Shown here: in pieces, positions 25,400 to 35,340 of the stretch
Layout of the letters: every line of letters starts with the position of its first letter
Position numbering within the stretch: position 1 is the stretch's first letter
NCBI RefSeq assembly: GCF_015840915.1
Contig: NZ_CP060398.1
Coordinates: 2,728,001 to 2,792,000 of the forward strand
Length of the DNA: 64,000 bases
Direction of reading: 5' to 3'
Origin: Synechococcus sp. CBW1002
GTDB taxonomy: Bacteria > Cyanobacteriota > Cyanobacteriia > PCC-6307 > Cyanobiaceae
Made by a program: the position numbers and the translations under genes
Notes under the pieces: generated by a model
Databases searched by the model: none
What the model was told of the DNA's origin: nothing
What the model saw: the letters and a program-made list of their open reading frames with translations, nothing else

Positions 25400-26575
25400 G
25401 TGCTCATTCTCCTGCTGCGGCACTACCCCCTGGTGGAAGGTCCCAGCATGCGGGCCTTCGCCGATCAGATCGCCAGCGGTCTGCGGGCTCGCGGCCACAC
25501 GGTGCAGGAACTCACGGCTCCAGTCCGCTTGGCGCGACTAGCGCGGCACCAAAGCACGCTCGGCAAGTGGTTGGGCTACCTCGATCAGTTTGTGCTGTTC
25601 CTGCCCCTGCTCTGGTGGCGCGCCCGGCTCCTGCCGCTCGGGAGCCTGTGTGTCTTCGTAGATCAGGCCCTGGGCCCGTGGATCCCGCCGTTGCAGCGCC
25701 GCGCCCACCTTGTTCACGTCCACGATCTGTTGGCCCTGGAGGCCGCCCTCGGGCGACAGCCATTTCACCGTTTGGGTTGGAGTGGCCGGCTCTACCAGCG
25801 CTGGATTCGCCGTGGGTTCCGGCAGGCCCGCTGCTTCCTGTCGGTGTCGCAAGCCACCCGCAGTGCCCTGGAGCATCAACTACAGCACCGGCCCCTGCTC
25901 AGTGATGTGGTCTACAACCCCCTGCAAGGCCGCTTTCGTCCCCTGCCAGCTGCTGAGGCCGCTGCAGCGGTGGCGAAGGTGCTGCCGAATCTGGGCACCC
26001 AGCAGCCGTTTCTGTTTCATATCGGGTGCACTTGGTACAAAAACAGGCTCGGGCTTCTGGTGATCTGGGAGCAGGTGCGCCTTTTGCGTGCTGACCACCA
26101 TCTGGTGCTGGTAGGTGCTCCCGATGCCGTGATGCATACCTGGCTTCGAGATCGACCCGAGCTCGCAGCCTCGCTGCATGTGTTGGAGCGGGCCAGTGAT
26201 GAGTTGGTAGTGGCCCATTACAACAGGGCCACAGCCTTGCTCTTCCCTTCCCATGCTGAAGGGTTTGGCTGGCCCATCCTGGAGGCGATGGCCTGCGGCT
26301 GCCCCGTGATCACCACCGATCGGGTGCCGATGCGTGAAGTTGGTGGCGATGCTGTGAACCTTATTCGCCCCTGTCCGTCGCAAGCTTCTGAACTAAGAGC
26401 ATGGGCACAAGAGGCGGCCCAGCATGTGCTGGCCGTTCTGCAGCGCTCCCCTGCCGAACAGCAACGGGCTCGGGAGCAGGGATTACGCCAGGCCAAGCGT
26501 TTTGATCACGGCCAGTGGCTCGATCAGTTGGAAGCCCACTACCAGCGGGCCCTGGCCCTGCAGGAGCAGCCCTGA
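25400..26575 (+). CDS. Glycosyltransferase family 4
   Basis: A 391-residue GT-B transferase starting at GTG 25400. Donor-domain motifs: FLFHIGCTWYKNRLGLLVIW near residue 209, LERASDELVVAHYNRATALL and PSHAEGFGWPILEAMACGCP near 275, with EX7E intact (EGFGWPILE). GC-rich codon use like the backbone. Its stop shares one base with the asparagine-synthase ATG (TGATG), so the two are translationally coupled. Confidence 0.9.
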   Translation: MLILLLRHYPLVEGPSMRAFADQIASGLRARGHTVQELTAPVRLARLARHQSTLGKWLGYLDQFVLFLPLLWWRARLLPLGSLCVFVDQALGPWIPPLQRRAHLVHVHDLLALEAALGRQPFHRLGWSGRLYQRWIRRGFRQARCFLSVSQATRSALEHQLQHRPLLSDVVYNPLQGRFRPLPAAEAAAAVAKVLPNLGTQQPFLFHIGCTWYKNRLGLLVIWEQVRLLRADHHLVLVGAPDAVMHTWLRDRPELAASLHVLERASDELVVAHYNRATALLFPSHAEGFGWPILEAMACGCPVITTDRVPMREVGGDAVNLIRPCPSQASELRAWAQEAAQHVLAVLQRSPAEQQRAREQGLRQAKRFDHGQWLDQLEAHYQRALALQEQP

Positions 26576-28377
26576 TGTGCGGTCTGATCGGCGAGGTGCG
26601 TTGGAGCGCTCCAGCCCAGCCTTTGCCCCTTACCCCCATCCGTCACCGCGGCCCCGATGCGGAAGGCAGCTGGCTGAGCCACGACGGCTATTGCTGGCTC
26701 GGCCACACACGCCTTGCCATTCAGGATCTCTCTGAGGCGGGTGCCCAGCCGATCACCAGCCACTGCGGCCGTTTCACACTGGTGTACAACGGCGAGATCT
26801 ACAACCACCAGGAGGTTCGCTGCGGCCTGCGCTTTCAGGCCTGGCGCGGCCACAGCGACAGCGAGACCCTGGTGGAGGGGCTGGCTCAACGGGGCCTGGC
26901 GCTGGTGCTTGAGCTGCGCGGCATGTTTGCCTTCGCGGCCTACGACCGTGACAAGCAGCAACTGCTGCTGGGTCGCGATCGGCTTGGGATCAAGCCGCTT
27001 TACCTGTGCTGGATCGACGGCGGGCTGCGCTTTGCCTCGGAGCGCCGCGCCCTGCCTGGAGGCGAGCGTTTGAGCGGCCAGGACGTCAGTCAAATCCTCG
27101 CCTTCGGCCACCTGCAGACGCCTGCTGTTTTCCAAGGGCCCGACCGAGATGCCATCTCCAGCCTGCCCGCCGGCACGGTGGTGCGCATCAACAGCAGCCG
27201 CCCGCACGATCCGGTGCGCTACTGGCCGCCCCAGCCCCGGCCCGAATGGACGCCGCTGCCGATCCGCAACGGAGCCTGGGCACGCCGGTTTCTGCGCCAG
27301 CAGCTGGAGGCAACGGTGCAACAGCACCTGCTGGCCGATGTGCCGGTGGCCTGTTTCCTCTCATCCGGCCTCGATTCCGGCATCCTCACGGCGCTGGCCT
27401 GCACGCTGCAGCCCGGGCGGATTGCCAGCTTCACGGTGGCCTTCCCCGGTAACTCGATCGATGAAGGTCGGCTAGCTCGCCAGATGGCCCGCCACTGCGG
27501 CAGCGACCACCACGAGTTGCAGCTTGATCATGACCAGACACTGGCTTGGGTGGAGGCTGGCCTGCAGGCCCTGGATGTGCCCAGCGCTGATGGGCTAAAT
27601 ACCTATCTGATCAGTCGGGCTGTTGCCGAGCAAGGTATCAAGGTGGCGCTGAGTGGCCTCGGCGCCGACGAGCTGTTCGGTGGTTATCCCTCCCACAGGT
27701 TCGTGCCGTGGCTGCTGCCTCTGCGCTGGCTACCGGCAGGATTGCGCGGCACCCTGCTGCAAACGCTCAGCCCGCGTCTTGCGGCCAAACTTCATCATCT
27801 GCCCCACTGGGATCGATGGCACCTAGGGCTTGCCTTACGCCGCTGGGCCAGCAATGCTGATCTGGCGGCAGCTGGGGCGTCGCCATTTCACTGGCCTGAG
27901 GAGCCGTCGCATAACATCACGCAAGGCTGGGGCCAGATCAGCTGGGCAGAGCTGTTTGGCTACACCGAGCCGATGCTGCTGCGCGACAGCGATGCGATGA
28001 GCATGGCTTCCGGGCTGGAGCTGCGCGTGCCCTTCCTTGATCACCGAATTGTGGAGATCGCCCTACGCATGCCCCAGCGCTACCAGAGCCGCGGCAAGGG
28101 CCTGTTACGCGCGGCCTGCCTGGATCTCTTCCCAGTGGCTTATCTCGATCGCCCAAAGCAGGGCTTCACGCTACCGATGCGGTCCTGGATGCTGGGCCCA
28201 CTGCGGGCTCTCTGCCGCGACCGACTGGTCGCTCTACAGGCCAGCGGTTGCCTCGAGCCAGGGTGGACTGCCCGCCAATGGCAGGCCTTTGAGGAGGGAC
28301 AGGTGCACTGGTCTCGCATCTGGAGCCTCGTGGTGTTGGGTGAATTCCAACGTCGCACCTATGTTTACTCTCAGTAG
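26575..28377 (+). CDS. asnB: Asparagine synthase (glutamine-hydrolysing) homologue
   Basis: A 600-residue AsnB-type protein. The start at 26575 is fixed by MCGLIGE: the initiator methionine must be removed to expose Cys2, the glutaminase nucleophile. N-terminal class II amidotransferase domain (IRHRGPDAEG, VYNGEIYNHQE); C-terminal synthase domain with the ATP PP-loop FLSSGLDSGI near residue 261 and SGLGADELFGGYPSHR. Members in polysaccharide clusters often amidate a sugar carboxylate such as a uronic acid rather than aspartate (family knowledge), which would fit here; plain asparagine synthesis cannot be excluded. All catalytic motifs are intact. Confidence 0.9.
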   Translation: MCGLIGEVRWSAPAQPLPLTPIRHRGPDAEGSWLSHDGYCWLGHTRLAIQDLSEAGAQPITSHCGRFTLVYNGEIYNHQEVRCGLRFQAWRGHSDSETLVEGLAQRGLALVLELRGMFAFAAYDRDKQQLLLGRDRLGIKPLYLCWIDGGLRFASERRALPGGERLSGQDVSQILAFGHLQTPAVFQGPDRDAISSLPAGTVVRINSSRPHDPVRYWPPQPRPEWTPLPIRNGAWARRFLRQQLEATVQQHLLADVPVACFLSSGLDSGILTALACTLQPGRIASFTVAFPGNSIDEGRLARQMARHCGSDHHELQLDHDQTLAWVEAGLQALDVPSADGLNTYLISRAVAEQGIKVALSGLGADELFGGYPSHRFVPWLLPLRWLPAGLRGTLLQTLSPRLAAKLHHLPHWDRWHLGLALRRWASNADLAAAGASPFHWPEEPSHNITQGWGQISWAELFGYTEPMLLRDSDAMSMASGLELRVPFLDHRIVEIALRMPQRYQSRGKGLLRAACLDLFPVAYLDRPKQGFTLPMRSWMLGPLRALCRDRLVALQASGCLEPGWTARQWQAFEEGQVHWSRIWSLVVLGEFQRRTYVYSQ

Positions 28378-28385
28378 TACTTGCT

Positions 28386-29477
28386 ATGCAGATTCTAATC
28401 GGAACGCCTCAAGTTAATGAGCAATACTGGCAGAAATACCCTTTTGGAGGCCCCAGCCGCCGCGCCAATCTTGACATGTTTATGCGTCTCAGAACGTGCG
28501 AGTTTATCATTGGCGACTACAGAAGCACAGCGGAATATCCTCCCTATGCTTTTGAAGATATATCCATTAGTGCCCCTCCCCATTCCTTCCGTCTCGAATC
28601 GCCGAAAGCAAGCTCTGTATCTGACATTGTTAGTATATTTGAAGAAGAGCCATCCTTTATCTGGAAAAGTAAAGCACTACAAGCTATTTTTCGGCATAGG
28701 AACATTAAATCTGTTGCTGTACTGGGTGTTGGAGCTGGGCTTGAATAACTTATGCTAAGGACTTTGCTTCCGGATGCGGCAATAACAGCATTTGATTGGG
28801 TTGATGGTTGCAGCCTAGATCGTATAAATCAATGCAATGCCTCCTATCGTGTGGGCAACGTACTAATTTCACTCGCTGACTTTCAAGGAGAATTTGATGT
28901 ATTGTTTTCCCATCACTTATTAGAGCATATTTATAAACCCCATGATTTTATCCGCCTTGCCCAAGACTCATTGGCTCCAGGTGGTGTTTTAGTTGCCGGC
29001 ATGCCATTGCTGCTTGAGGCAGGTAGTTATCAACAAGAGATTTCAAAAATGTTAGAGAAAAATAACGCCCCTCTGCGTTTTCTTGATCTATCTTAGCTTG
29101 ACATTGGCCACCCTTTTAAGACATCTCGAATTGAAATGTCTCATCTTTTAAAGGAGCTAGGTTTTGCTTCGATAAAGTTTTATAGTTGCCCTCAGATGAT
29201 CGTTCGCTCTGTGCACATTGGTGACTCCAGCTTCTCATTGGAATTGTCAAGGAGAATATCGCGCTATAATAATTTTGTAAAGCCCTTAAAAAATCTTTTG
29301 TCTAGGCTTATTGAGTCCATGATGTGTTATGATTTGCCTGGATGGTCGCTCCTGTTGAAACTAGTCTTGAGTATTGAGAAAAGAGCTTTTGGCAGAATCT
29401 CAGGGCCATCTATTGCGAGTTTCGCAAAGGATTTTTTGGTTACAGCCGACGCCCACACAACAACCCCAAAAGAATGA
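28386..29477 (+). pseudogene. SAM methyltransferase interrupted by two in-frame stops
   Basis: One reading frame of 364 codons from ATG 28386 to 29477 shows a complete class I methyltransferase: SAM motif VAVLGVGAGLE near residue 114, acidic post-strand residue in AFDWVDG, and DVLFSHHLLEHIYKPHDFI with LAPGGVLVAGMP. It is broken by TAA at 28746-28748 and TAG at 29094-29096, without any frame change between the three pieces. It is AT-rich, unlike asnB before it. The lack of other damage suggests recent inactivation or, less likely, stop-codon read-through. Confidence 0.75.
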
Positions 29478-29624
29478 TAGCCGCACATTGCCCCAATGAG
29501 ACCCTTATCACGATTTAACGGCTGTAGTATGATTTGATTGTCTTTTTTAAATCCTTTTCTTGGTGAATGGCTCAAAAGTGCTAGGCGCCGGCATCTAAAC
29601 TGATAGATTTCTTTGATCGCTACT

Positions 29625-30315
29625 ATGAGTAATTTTATTAACTCGTCTCATCAGGATTATGTTTTCCTGCAAGTCATGTAGAAGACTGCGGCAACGCGTG
29701 AGGCCTCGACCCGGCGGCTGCAGCGGTTGCTGGCCCCCACCTACCGGTTCCCTGCCAGAAGGCGCTCAATTTGGGAGCCGGTCAGGGTGAGTTGGCTGTG
29801 GCGCTGCAGCGGCTGGGCTGCAGCTCGGCCCGAGCGGTTGAGCTGAGCGCGTCCCAGGTTGAGCAAGCATGGGCCCATGGCTGCAGTGCTGTGGACTTGG
29901 GTGACGGTCTTGCAGCACTACGAGCCCTGTGTTTGATCACCTGCCGCACAAGATCTGCGCTACCTGGTTTGTGCAGAGTCAGCGCGTACTGCGTCCAGGG
30001 GGCCGGTTGATCGGCCATGTGCCCAATGGTCGATCAACTTTCAGCGGTGCAGTGTATTGGGGCGATCTCACTAATCTGTGGTGTCCCGTTCCCGAGAGCA
30101 TGCAGGTTTTCAGCCGCGCGAGCGGCCTTCGTTGGATCGGCGCCTACGAAAACATTGGTGCTTCCATTGGCATGAAAGGCAAGGTGCGCAGCCTGGTCTT
30201 GTGCCGTGTGAGGGCCATCCCTGCTGCAGCGATCACCGTGGAAACTGGGCGTAATGCCTGTAGCGGCCCCTGGAGCCGCACGTTTATGTTTGTAGCTGAG
30301 CAGCAGCAATTTTGA
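29625..30315 (+). pseudogene. SAM methyltransferase, decayed
   Basis: Starts MSNFINSSHQDYVFLQ at 29625 with a TAG at 29679-29681, continues TREASTRRLQRLLAPTYRF, shifts frame near 29755 to ALNLGAGQGELAVALQRLG (SAM motif), shifts again near 29925 and ends as HLPHKICATWFVQSQRVLRP then GGRLIGHVPNGRSTFSG to EQQQF. The layout is that of sugar/glycolipid methyltransferases with a VPNG motif. One stop and two frameshifts make it non-functional. The next glycosyltransferase start overlaps its stop. Confidence 0.75.
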
Positions 30316-31490
30316 GACTCCTCAGGCTGATTCGCTCCCTCAACCCCTCAGGAGGAGGCCCTATGGAGGGCGTCCGCCAGATCACCCCCCACCTGGCGGC
30401 CCTGGGTGTTGCCACCACCGTGGCCAGCCTTGACCCCCCTGATGCCCCCTGGCTGCAGAACCAGCCGTTTGAGGCCATCGGTTTGGGGCCGGTAGCAGGC
30501 GGCTACGGCTACCGCCGCGGCCTGCCTGCCCGCATCCGCGCCTTGGCTGAGCAGCACGATGCCGTGATCATCCACGGCACCTGGCAGTACCACGCTTTTG
30601 CTACCTGGCGCGCCCTGCGCGGCACAGGTGTTCCTTATTTCGTGTACACCCACGGGATGCTCGATCCCTGGTTCAAGCGCACCTACCCGCTCAAGCACCT
30701 CAAGAAGTGGGCCTACTGGCCCTGGGCCGACTACCGGGTGCTGCGCGATGCCCAAGCCGTGCTGTTCACCACCGAGCAGGAGCGGCTGCTGGCCCGCCAG
30801 AGCTTCTGGCTCTACCAGGCCAACGAAGTGGTGGTGGGCTACGGCACTTCAGCGCCGCCCGGCGATGCCGAGCAGCAGCGCGAGCTGTTTCTGAGCCGCT
30901 TCCCCCAGCTGCGCGGCCAGCGCCTCCTGCTGTTCCTCAGTCGCATTCACCCCAAGAAGGGAGTGGATCTGCTGATTGAGGCCTTCGCGGCAATGGCGTC
31001 CACCGATCCCCGCCTGCAACTGGTGATCGCCGGGCCCGATCAGCTGGGCTGGCAGGACGAGCTGCAGCAGCGCGTGGTCAAGCTGGGTATCTCCGATAGC
31101 GTCACCTGGCTCGGCATGCTCAGCGGCGATCTCAAGTGGGGCGCCTTCCGCGCCGCCGAACTGTTTTGCCTGCCCTCCCACCAGGAGAACTTTGGCATCG
31201 TGGTGGCCGAAGCTTTGGCTTGTGGTTTGCCGGTGGCGATTGCTGAGCCGGTGAACATCGCGGCGGAGGTGGTTGCTGCAAGGGCAGGGCTGGTGCATGC
31301 GGATACGTTGGCTGGCACTACGGAGGCGCTCCGTCAATGGTTGGCAATGGGGGACTCAGAGAAGGTGCAGATGAAACAACGGGCTGTTCGGCTGTTTTCT
31401 GAGCGATTTGATTTCTCTACGGCCGCCACGAATCTGGTGTCGGTGCTTCAATTTGCGATTCCAGCACATTCCAGCTTTGTAGCCCATTGA
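30312..31490 (+). CDS. Glycosyltransferase family 4
   Basis: A 392-residue GT-B enzyme from TTG 30312, overlapping the upstream pseudogene stop by 4 bp. N-terminal SLNPSGGGPMEGVRQITPHL with the glycine-rich acceptor loop; HGTWQYHAFATWRAL and YTHGMLDPWFKRTYPLKHLK; donor domain LLFLSRIHPKKGVDLLIEAF near residue 205 and PSHQENFGIVVAEALACGLP with EX7E (ENFGIVVAE). These features match WbaZ/WcaL-like transferases. GC-rich. The following acetyltransferase overlaps its stop by 4 bp, indicating one operon. Confidence 0.9.
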   Translation: MRLLRLIRSLNPSGGGPMEGVRQITPHLAALGVATTVASLDPPDAPWLQNQPFEAIGLGPVAGGYGYRRGLPARIRALAEQHDAVIIHGTWQYHAFATWRALRGTGVPYFVYTHGMLDPWFKRTYPLKHLKKWAYWPWADYRVLRDAQAVLFTTEQERLLARQSFWLYQANEVVVGYGTSAPPGDAEQQRELFLSRFPQLRGQRLLLFLSRIHPKKGVDLLIEAFAAMASTDPRLQLVIAGPDQLGWQDELQQRVVKLGISDSVTWLGMLSGDLKWGAFRAAELFCLPSHQENFGIVVAEALACGLPVAIAEPVNIAAEVVAARAGLVHADTLAGTTEALRQWLAMGDSEKVQMKQRAVRLFSERFDFSTAATNLVSVLQFAIPAHSSFVAH

Positions 31491-32050
31491 TTCTCGCAAA
31501 AGCTCATCCTTTTGAAGGTGCCAGCTTCAGCCGGCGCAACCGCATGGCCAGGCTGATCTGGCAGCTGGTGTGGATGCTGTTGTTCCGTCCCACGCCACCG
31601 CCCTGCCATGCCTGGCGCTGCTGGTTGCTGCGCCGGTTCGGTGCTCGGATCGGTGCCCCTTGCTATGTATATAACGATGTGGAGATCTGGGCTCCCTGGA
31701 ACCTGGTGATGGCGGATTACTCCACGCTCGGGCGCCGGGTAATTGTGTATTCCATGGCTGAGGTCTCCCTGGGTTTGCGGGCTGTGGTGTCGCAGGGTGC
31801 TCATCTGTGCACCGGCAGCCACGATCATGAGTCGGCGAATTTTCAGCTTTTCGCCCGGCCGATTCGCATCGGAGCCGATGCCTGGATCTGCGCGGAGGCT
31901 TTTCTAGGCCCGGGTGTGTCGATCGGTGAGGGTGCGGTGATCGGCGCCCGTTCTGTGGTCACCCGTAATCAACCTACATGGACGGTGTGCGCCGGCAACC
32001 CTTGCCGGCCTCTCAAACCCCGCACCCAGCCCAGCTACGCGCAAGCCTGA
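31487..32050 (+). CDS. WcaF-like O-acetyltransferase (left-handed beta-helix)
   Basis: A 187-residue hexapeptide-repeat acetyltransferase from TTG 31487. N-terminal FEGASFSRRNRMARLIWQLV with a hydrophobic helix (WMLLFRP), then hexapeptide turns (IGAPCYVYNDVEIWAPWNLV, CTGSHDHESANFQL with the catalytic His region, IRIGADAWICAEAFLGPGVS) and the closing CAGNPCRPLK. WcaF-family enzymes transfer acetyl from acetyl-CoA to a sugar of the exopolysaccharide. It starts within the stop of the preceding glycosyltransferase, whose product it may modify. Confidence 0.87.
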   Translation: MILAKAHPFEGASFSRRNRMARLIWQLVWMLLFRPTPPPCHAWRCWLLRRFGARIGAPCYVYNDVEIWAPWNLVMADYSTLGRRVIVYSMAEVSLGLRAVVSQGAHLCTGSHDHESANFQLFARPIRIGADAWICAEAFLGPGVSIGEGAVIGARSVVTRNQPTWTVCAGNPCRPLKPRTQPSYAQA

Positions 32051-33052
32051 ATGCTGCCCGCCCTCACCCTGCCCAATGGGCGCAGCACCTCTGCCCTCGG
32101 CTTTGGCTGCGCCAGCCTCCTGCGCTTGCCCGATTCAGCCGATCGCCAGCGGCTCCTGGCCACCGCTGTGGAATACGGAATCCGCCATTTCGATGTGGCC
32201 CGCCTCTACGGTCTCGGCCTGGCGGAGGCCGAGCTGGCCCCTCTGCTGCGCCATCTTCGGGGCCAGCTCACGCTGGCCACCAAATTCGGCCTCGGCGCTG
32301 CGGCTCCTCCGTCGCCCGCTTCACGGCGCCAGGGTGGCCTCCGGCGCCTGCTCCGCAGCCTTCCTGCGCTCCGCCCGCTCGCCCGGCGCCTCTATGGCAG
32401 CCGCATGGTGCCGCGCAATTTCTCCGCCGCCCAGGCCCGCCGCAGCCTGCACACCAGCCTCAGCCAGCTCGGCCTGGAGTCGGTGGATCTGCTGCTGCTG
32501 CATGAGCCAACGCCCGCCGATGCCATCGATCTCGAGCTGGAAGCCACCCTGCAGGAGCTGCAGCAGCAGGGCCTGATCGGCGCCTTCGGCCTCTCCGGTC
32601 TCTGGCCGGATTGCGGCCCTCTGATTCAGGCCCGCCCTGGCCTGGCGGGCCGCTGGCTGCAGTGGGAAGACGATCTTCTGGAGGCGGCGCCCGCTCTCTC
32701 CTCGTTGCTCTTCGGATTGCCAATCGGCCACGGCCGCTTTGGGCGGATCCGCCGCTCCCTAGAGCCCATCCGCCAGGCCTTCGAGGCTGTGCCCCAGCTG
32801 CAGCACCATTGGAGCGAACGGCTCAACTGCTCCCTCGCCGATGGCACCGTGCTGGCCGCCGCCCTGCTCGGTGCTGCCCTGGCCAGTGATCCCGGCGGGC
32901 TTCAGCTGTATGCCACCACCGACGCCGAGCGCCTGGTCCGCACGCTCACGCTGCTTCACGCCCCCCCCTGGTCGGCGGCTGAGGCAATCGCCTTTGAGGC
33001 GTTCTGGCGGCCACCGGTAACCAGGCCCAGCAGCACAGGCATCGCCCCATGA
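32051..33052 (+). CDS. Aldo/keto reductase family protein, copy 1
   Basis: A 333-residue AKR-fold protein: LGFGCASLLRL near residue 16, AVEYGIRHFDVARLYGLGLA (the catalytic Asp and Tyr are in FDVARLYG), TKFGLG with the Lys, and SLSQLGLESVDLLLLHEPTP with the His. It should reduce or oxidise a carbonyl with NADP(H). Its stop overlaps the ATG of a GMC oxidoreductase by 4 bp (ATGA), and an AT-rich homologue with the same arrangement lies at 40902-41846. The pair probably acts on one substrate, maybe a sugar lactone or nucleotide sugar (inference). GC-rich. Confidence 0.85.
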   Translation: MLPALTLPNGRSTSALGFGCASLLRLPDSADRQRLLATAVEYGIRHFDVARLYGLGLAEAELAPLLRHLRGQLTLATKFGLGAAAPPSPASRRQGGLRRLLRSLPALRPLARRLYGSRMVPRNFSAAQARRSLHTSLSQLGLESVDLLLLHEPTPADAIDLELEATLQELQQQGLIGAFGLSGLWPDCGPLIQARPGLAGRWLQWEDDLLEAAPALSSLLFGLPIGHGRFGRIRRSLEPIRQAFEAVPQLQHHWSERLNCSLADGTVLAAALLGAALASDPGGLQLYATTDAERLVRTLTLLHAPPWSAAEAIAFEAFWRPPVTRPSSTGIAP

Positions 33053-34614
33053 GCCGCATCGATCTGCAGGAGCTGCCCTCGGGGCAGCAGTTTGAGAGCG
33101 ACCTCTGCATCGTGGGCGGCGGCATCGCCGGGCTTGTGCTGGCCGATGCCCTGCGCGGCTGCGGCCGCCGCGTGGATCTTCTGGAGGCGGGCGGCGCCGG
33201 CGAGGAAGCCGAAAGCCAGGCGCTCTATGCCGCCGAGATGGCCGGCGTGCCCCACCTGGGCACCACCGAAGGCCGCTTCCGGGTGTATGGCGGCTCCTCC
33301 ACCCACTGGGGCGGCCAGCTGCTGCCCCTGGCTGCCCATGATTTTCAGCGCCGCCCGCATGTGCCAGAGAGCGGCTGGCCTCTCGATCCCGAGGAGCTCA
33401 GCCCCTATCTCCACCGCTGCGAGGAGCTGCTGGGTGCCAACCACGCCCCCTTTGATGCCTCGCTGATCGATCAGCTGCCCGCTCCCGGGCCCCGGCTCAG
33501 CGATCCCGATCTGCAGCCGCGCTTCTCCAAGTGGGCGCCCTTCGCGCACCGCAATGTGGCCACCACGCTCGGGCCCCGCTGCGAGGCCGATCCGCACACG
33601 CAGGTGTTTCTCCACGCTGGCGTCACCGAGCTCGAACTAGATGACAGCAGTAGCCAAGTGGCGGCTCTCACGGTGCGTACCCTGCGCGGCGGACAGTTCC
33701 GCTTCAGCGCACGGCAGGTGGTGATTGCCGCCGGCACGATCGAAACCACCCGTCTGCTGCTGGCTTCGGGAATCGGCAACCACAGCGATCAGCTGGGCCG
33801 CTGGTTTCACGATCACCTCTCGATCAAGGGCGCCACGCTTCACCCCCAGCCCCGCCGGCCCTTTCTGCAGCGCTTTGCGCCCTGGTTCATCTGCCGCACG
33901 CGCCACACCCTGAAGCTCGAATCCACCGCTGCCTGGCAGGCCCGCCAGGGTTGCCTGAATGTGATGGGTCATCTGGTGTTCGAGGCGCCCGGCACCTCGG
34001 GCTTCGCTTGGCTGCGCCAGCAGCTCCAGGCCCGCCAGCGCAGCGCCACGAGCCCTTGTTCCGTGCCCGCTCCCACCATCGAAAAGCTGCCCGCCGAAAG
34101 CCTCGATCTGCTCTACCTGGCCTGGAAAGCCGCCGTCCGCCGACGCCGCTGGTGCCCGGCTGCAGCTGCGATCACTCTTTACATCGACAGCGAACAGCAG
34201 CCCAACCCGCAGAGCCGCATCCGCCTCTCCCCCCAGCGCGACGCTCTTGGCATGCCGAAGGCCGTGGTCGACTGGCGCTGGGGGGAGCCCGAACGCCACG
34301 CCTTTGCCTGCTACCGCCAGCTGTTTGATCGTCAATGGCAGGCCTGGAACCCCGGCCCGATCCGCTGGCACCACAGCTTCGAGCCCGGCACGGACTGGCA
34401 GGCCCACGTGAGCGACACTTACCACCCGATGGGCGGCACCCGCATGGCCGCCAGCCCCCAGCAGGGCGTGGTGGATCCCCAGCTGCGGGTGCATGGCATC
34501 CACAATTTGTTTGTGACTAGCTGCTCGGTGTTCCCTACCGGCGGCAGCTCCAACCCAACACTCACGCTGATGCAGCTCACCCTGCGTTTGGCGCAGCAGT
34601 TGCGCTTTCTGTAA
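33049..34614 (+). CDS. GMC-type FAD oxidoreductase, copy 1
   Basis: A 521-residue flavoprotein. FAD-binding DLCIVGGGIAGLVLADAL at residues 20-37 with ELEAGG-like LLEAGGAG, the GMC signature region RVYGGSSTHWGGQLLPL near 80, AAGTIETTRLLLASG, and the C-terminal active-site part VSDTYHPMGGTRMA with the conserved His, followed by SCSVFPTGGSSNPTLT. It probably oxidises an alcohol on a sugar. It is translationally coupled to the aldo/keto reductase in front. The homologous pair lies at 40902-43423. No signal peptide is visible. Confidence 0.88.
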   Translation: MSRIDLQELPSGQQFESDLCIVGGGIAGLVLADALRGCGRRVDLLEAGGAGEEAESQALYAAEMAGVPHLGTTEGRFRVYGGSSTHWGGQLLPLAAHDFQRRPHVPESGWPLDPEELSPYLHRCEELLGANHAPFDASLIDQLPAPGPRLSDPDLQPRFSKWAPFAHRNVATTLGPRCEADPHTQVFLHAGVTELELDDSSSQVAALTVRTLRGGQFRFSARQVVIAAGTIETTRLLLASGIGNHSDQLGRWFHDHLSIKGATLHPQPRRPFLQRFAPWFICRTRHTLKLESTAAWQARQGCLNVMGHLVFEAPGTSGFAWLRQQLQARQRSATSPCSVPAPTIEKLPAESLDLLYLAWKAAVRRRRWCPAAAAITLYIDSEQQPNPQSRIRLSPQRDALGMPKAVVDWRWGEPERHAFACYRQLFDRQWQAWNPGPIRWHHSFEPGTDWQAHVSDTYHPMGGTRMAASPQQGVVDPQLRVHGIHNLFVTSCSVFPTGGSSNPTLTLMQLTLRLAQQLRFL

Positions 34615-34632
34615 CCAACACTCTTCTTCCTT

Positions 34633-35340
34633 ATGTATTCAAATCCTGCGCTGATTCGGCTGCGTAATGCCCTGCGACGTGCTGGTGTGCTGCATGCCAT
34701 CCAGAACAGCCCCTTCTATCGGCTGATCAATAAGGGCTATGAATCTCGCTTTGATGAGGCGATGATGAATAGCCTTGAGCCTGGAATGCGCGTCTTTGAT
34801 GTAGGTGCCAATGTCGGCTACTATACCGAAAAGTTCGCAGATTGCGTCGGGCCCTCCGGCAGTGTGCATGCCTTTGAGCCTGTGCCAGCCTCCGCCAGCA
34901 TGATCAAAGGGATGGTGGCTGCAAGGCCCTGGATTGAAGTGCATCAATGCGCTGTTGCTGATCAGCCCGGTGAGCTCGTGATGGATGCAGAATGTGGTTC
35001 CACATCTCCTACAAACAAGGTTGCTATCAGCACACTGGGGGGCGCAGGGACAGGGATGACTGTCCCTGTGGAGACAATTGACTTGATCGCAGAAAAAGTT
35101 GGGGTTCCGGCTGCGATCAAAATTGACGTAGAAGGGTATGAGTGGCATGTGCTTGAAGGAAGTCGTAAGACTCTTTCATCGTCCGACCTTCATCATGTCT
35201 TCGTTGAAGTTCATTTTGCGCTCCTGGAACAGCGTGGTCTGATTAACGCCGCTGCTGATATTGCAAGCGTCCTTGCCGGCGCCGGCTTTGAGGTTGAATA
35301 CACAGACTTCAGTCACATTCATGCCTTTCGGCGTTCATGA
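34633..35340 (+). CDS. FkbM-family methyltransferase
   Basis: A 235-residue class I methyltransferase: SAM-binding VFDVGANVGYYTEKFAD near residue 54, HAFEPVPAS with the acidic ribose-binding residue, VPVETIDLI and the FkbM hallmark IKIDVEGYEWHVLEGS near 160, ending in VEVHFALLEQRG. FkbM enzymes O-methylate hydroxyls of glycans or polyketides. Composition is intermediate. Its stop overlaps the next gene's ATG by 4 bp. One of four intact FkbM genes in the window. Confidence 0.9.
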   Translation: MYSNPALIRLRNALRRAGVLHAIQNSPFYRLINKGYESRFDEAMMNSLEPGMRVFDVGANVGYYTEKFADCVGPSGSVHAFEPVPASASMIKGMVAARPWIEVHQCAVADQPGELVMDAECGSTSPTNKVAISTLGGAGTGMTVPVETIDLIAEKVGVPAAIKIDVEGYEWHVLEGSRKTLSSSDLHHVFVEVHFALLEQRGLINAAADIASVLAGAGFEVEYTDFSHIHAFRRS

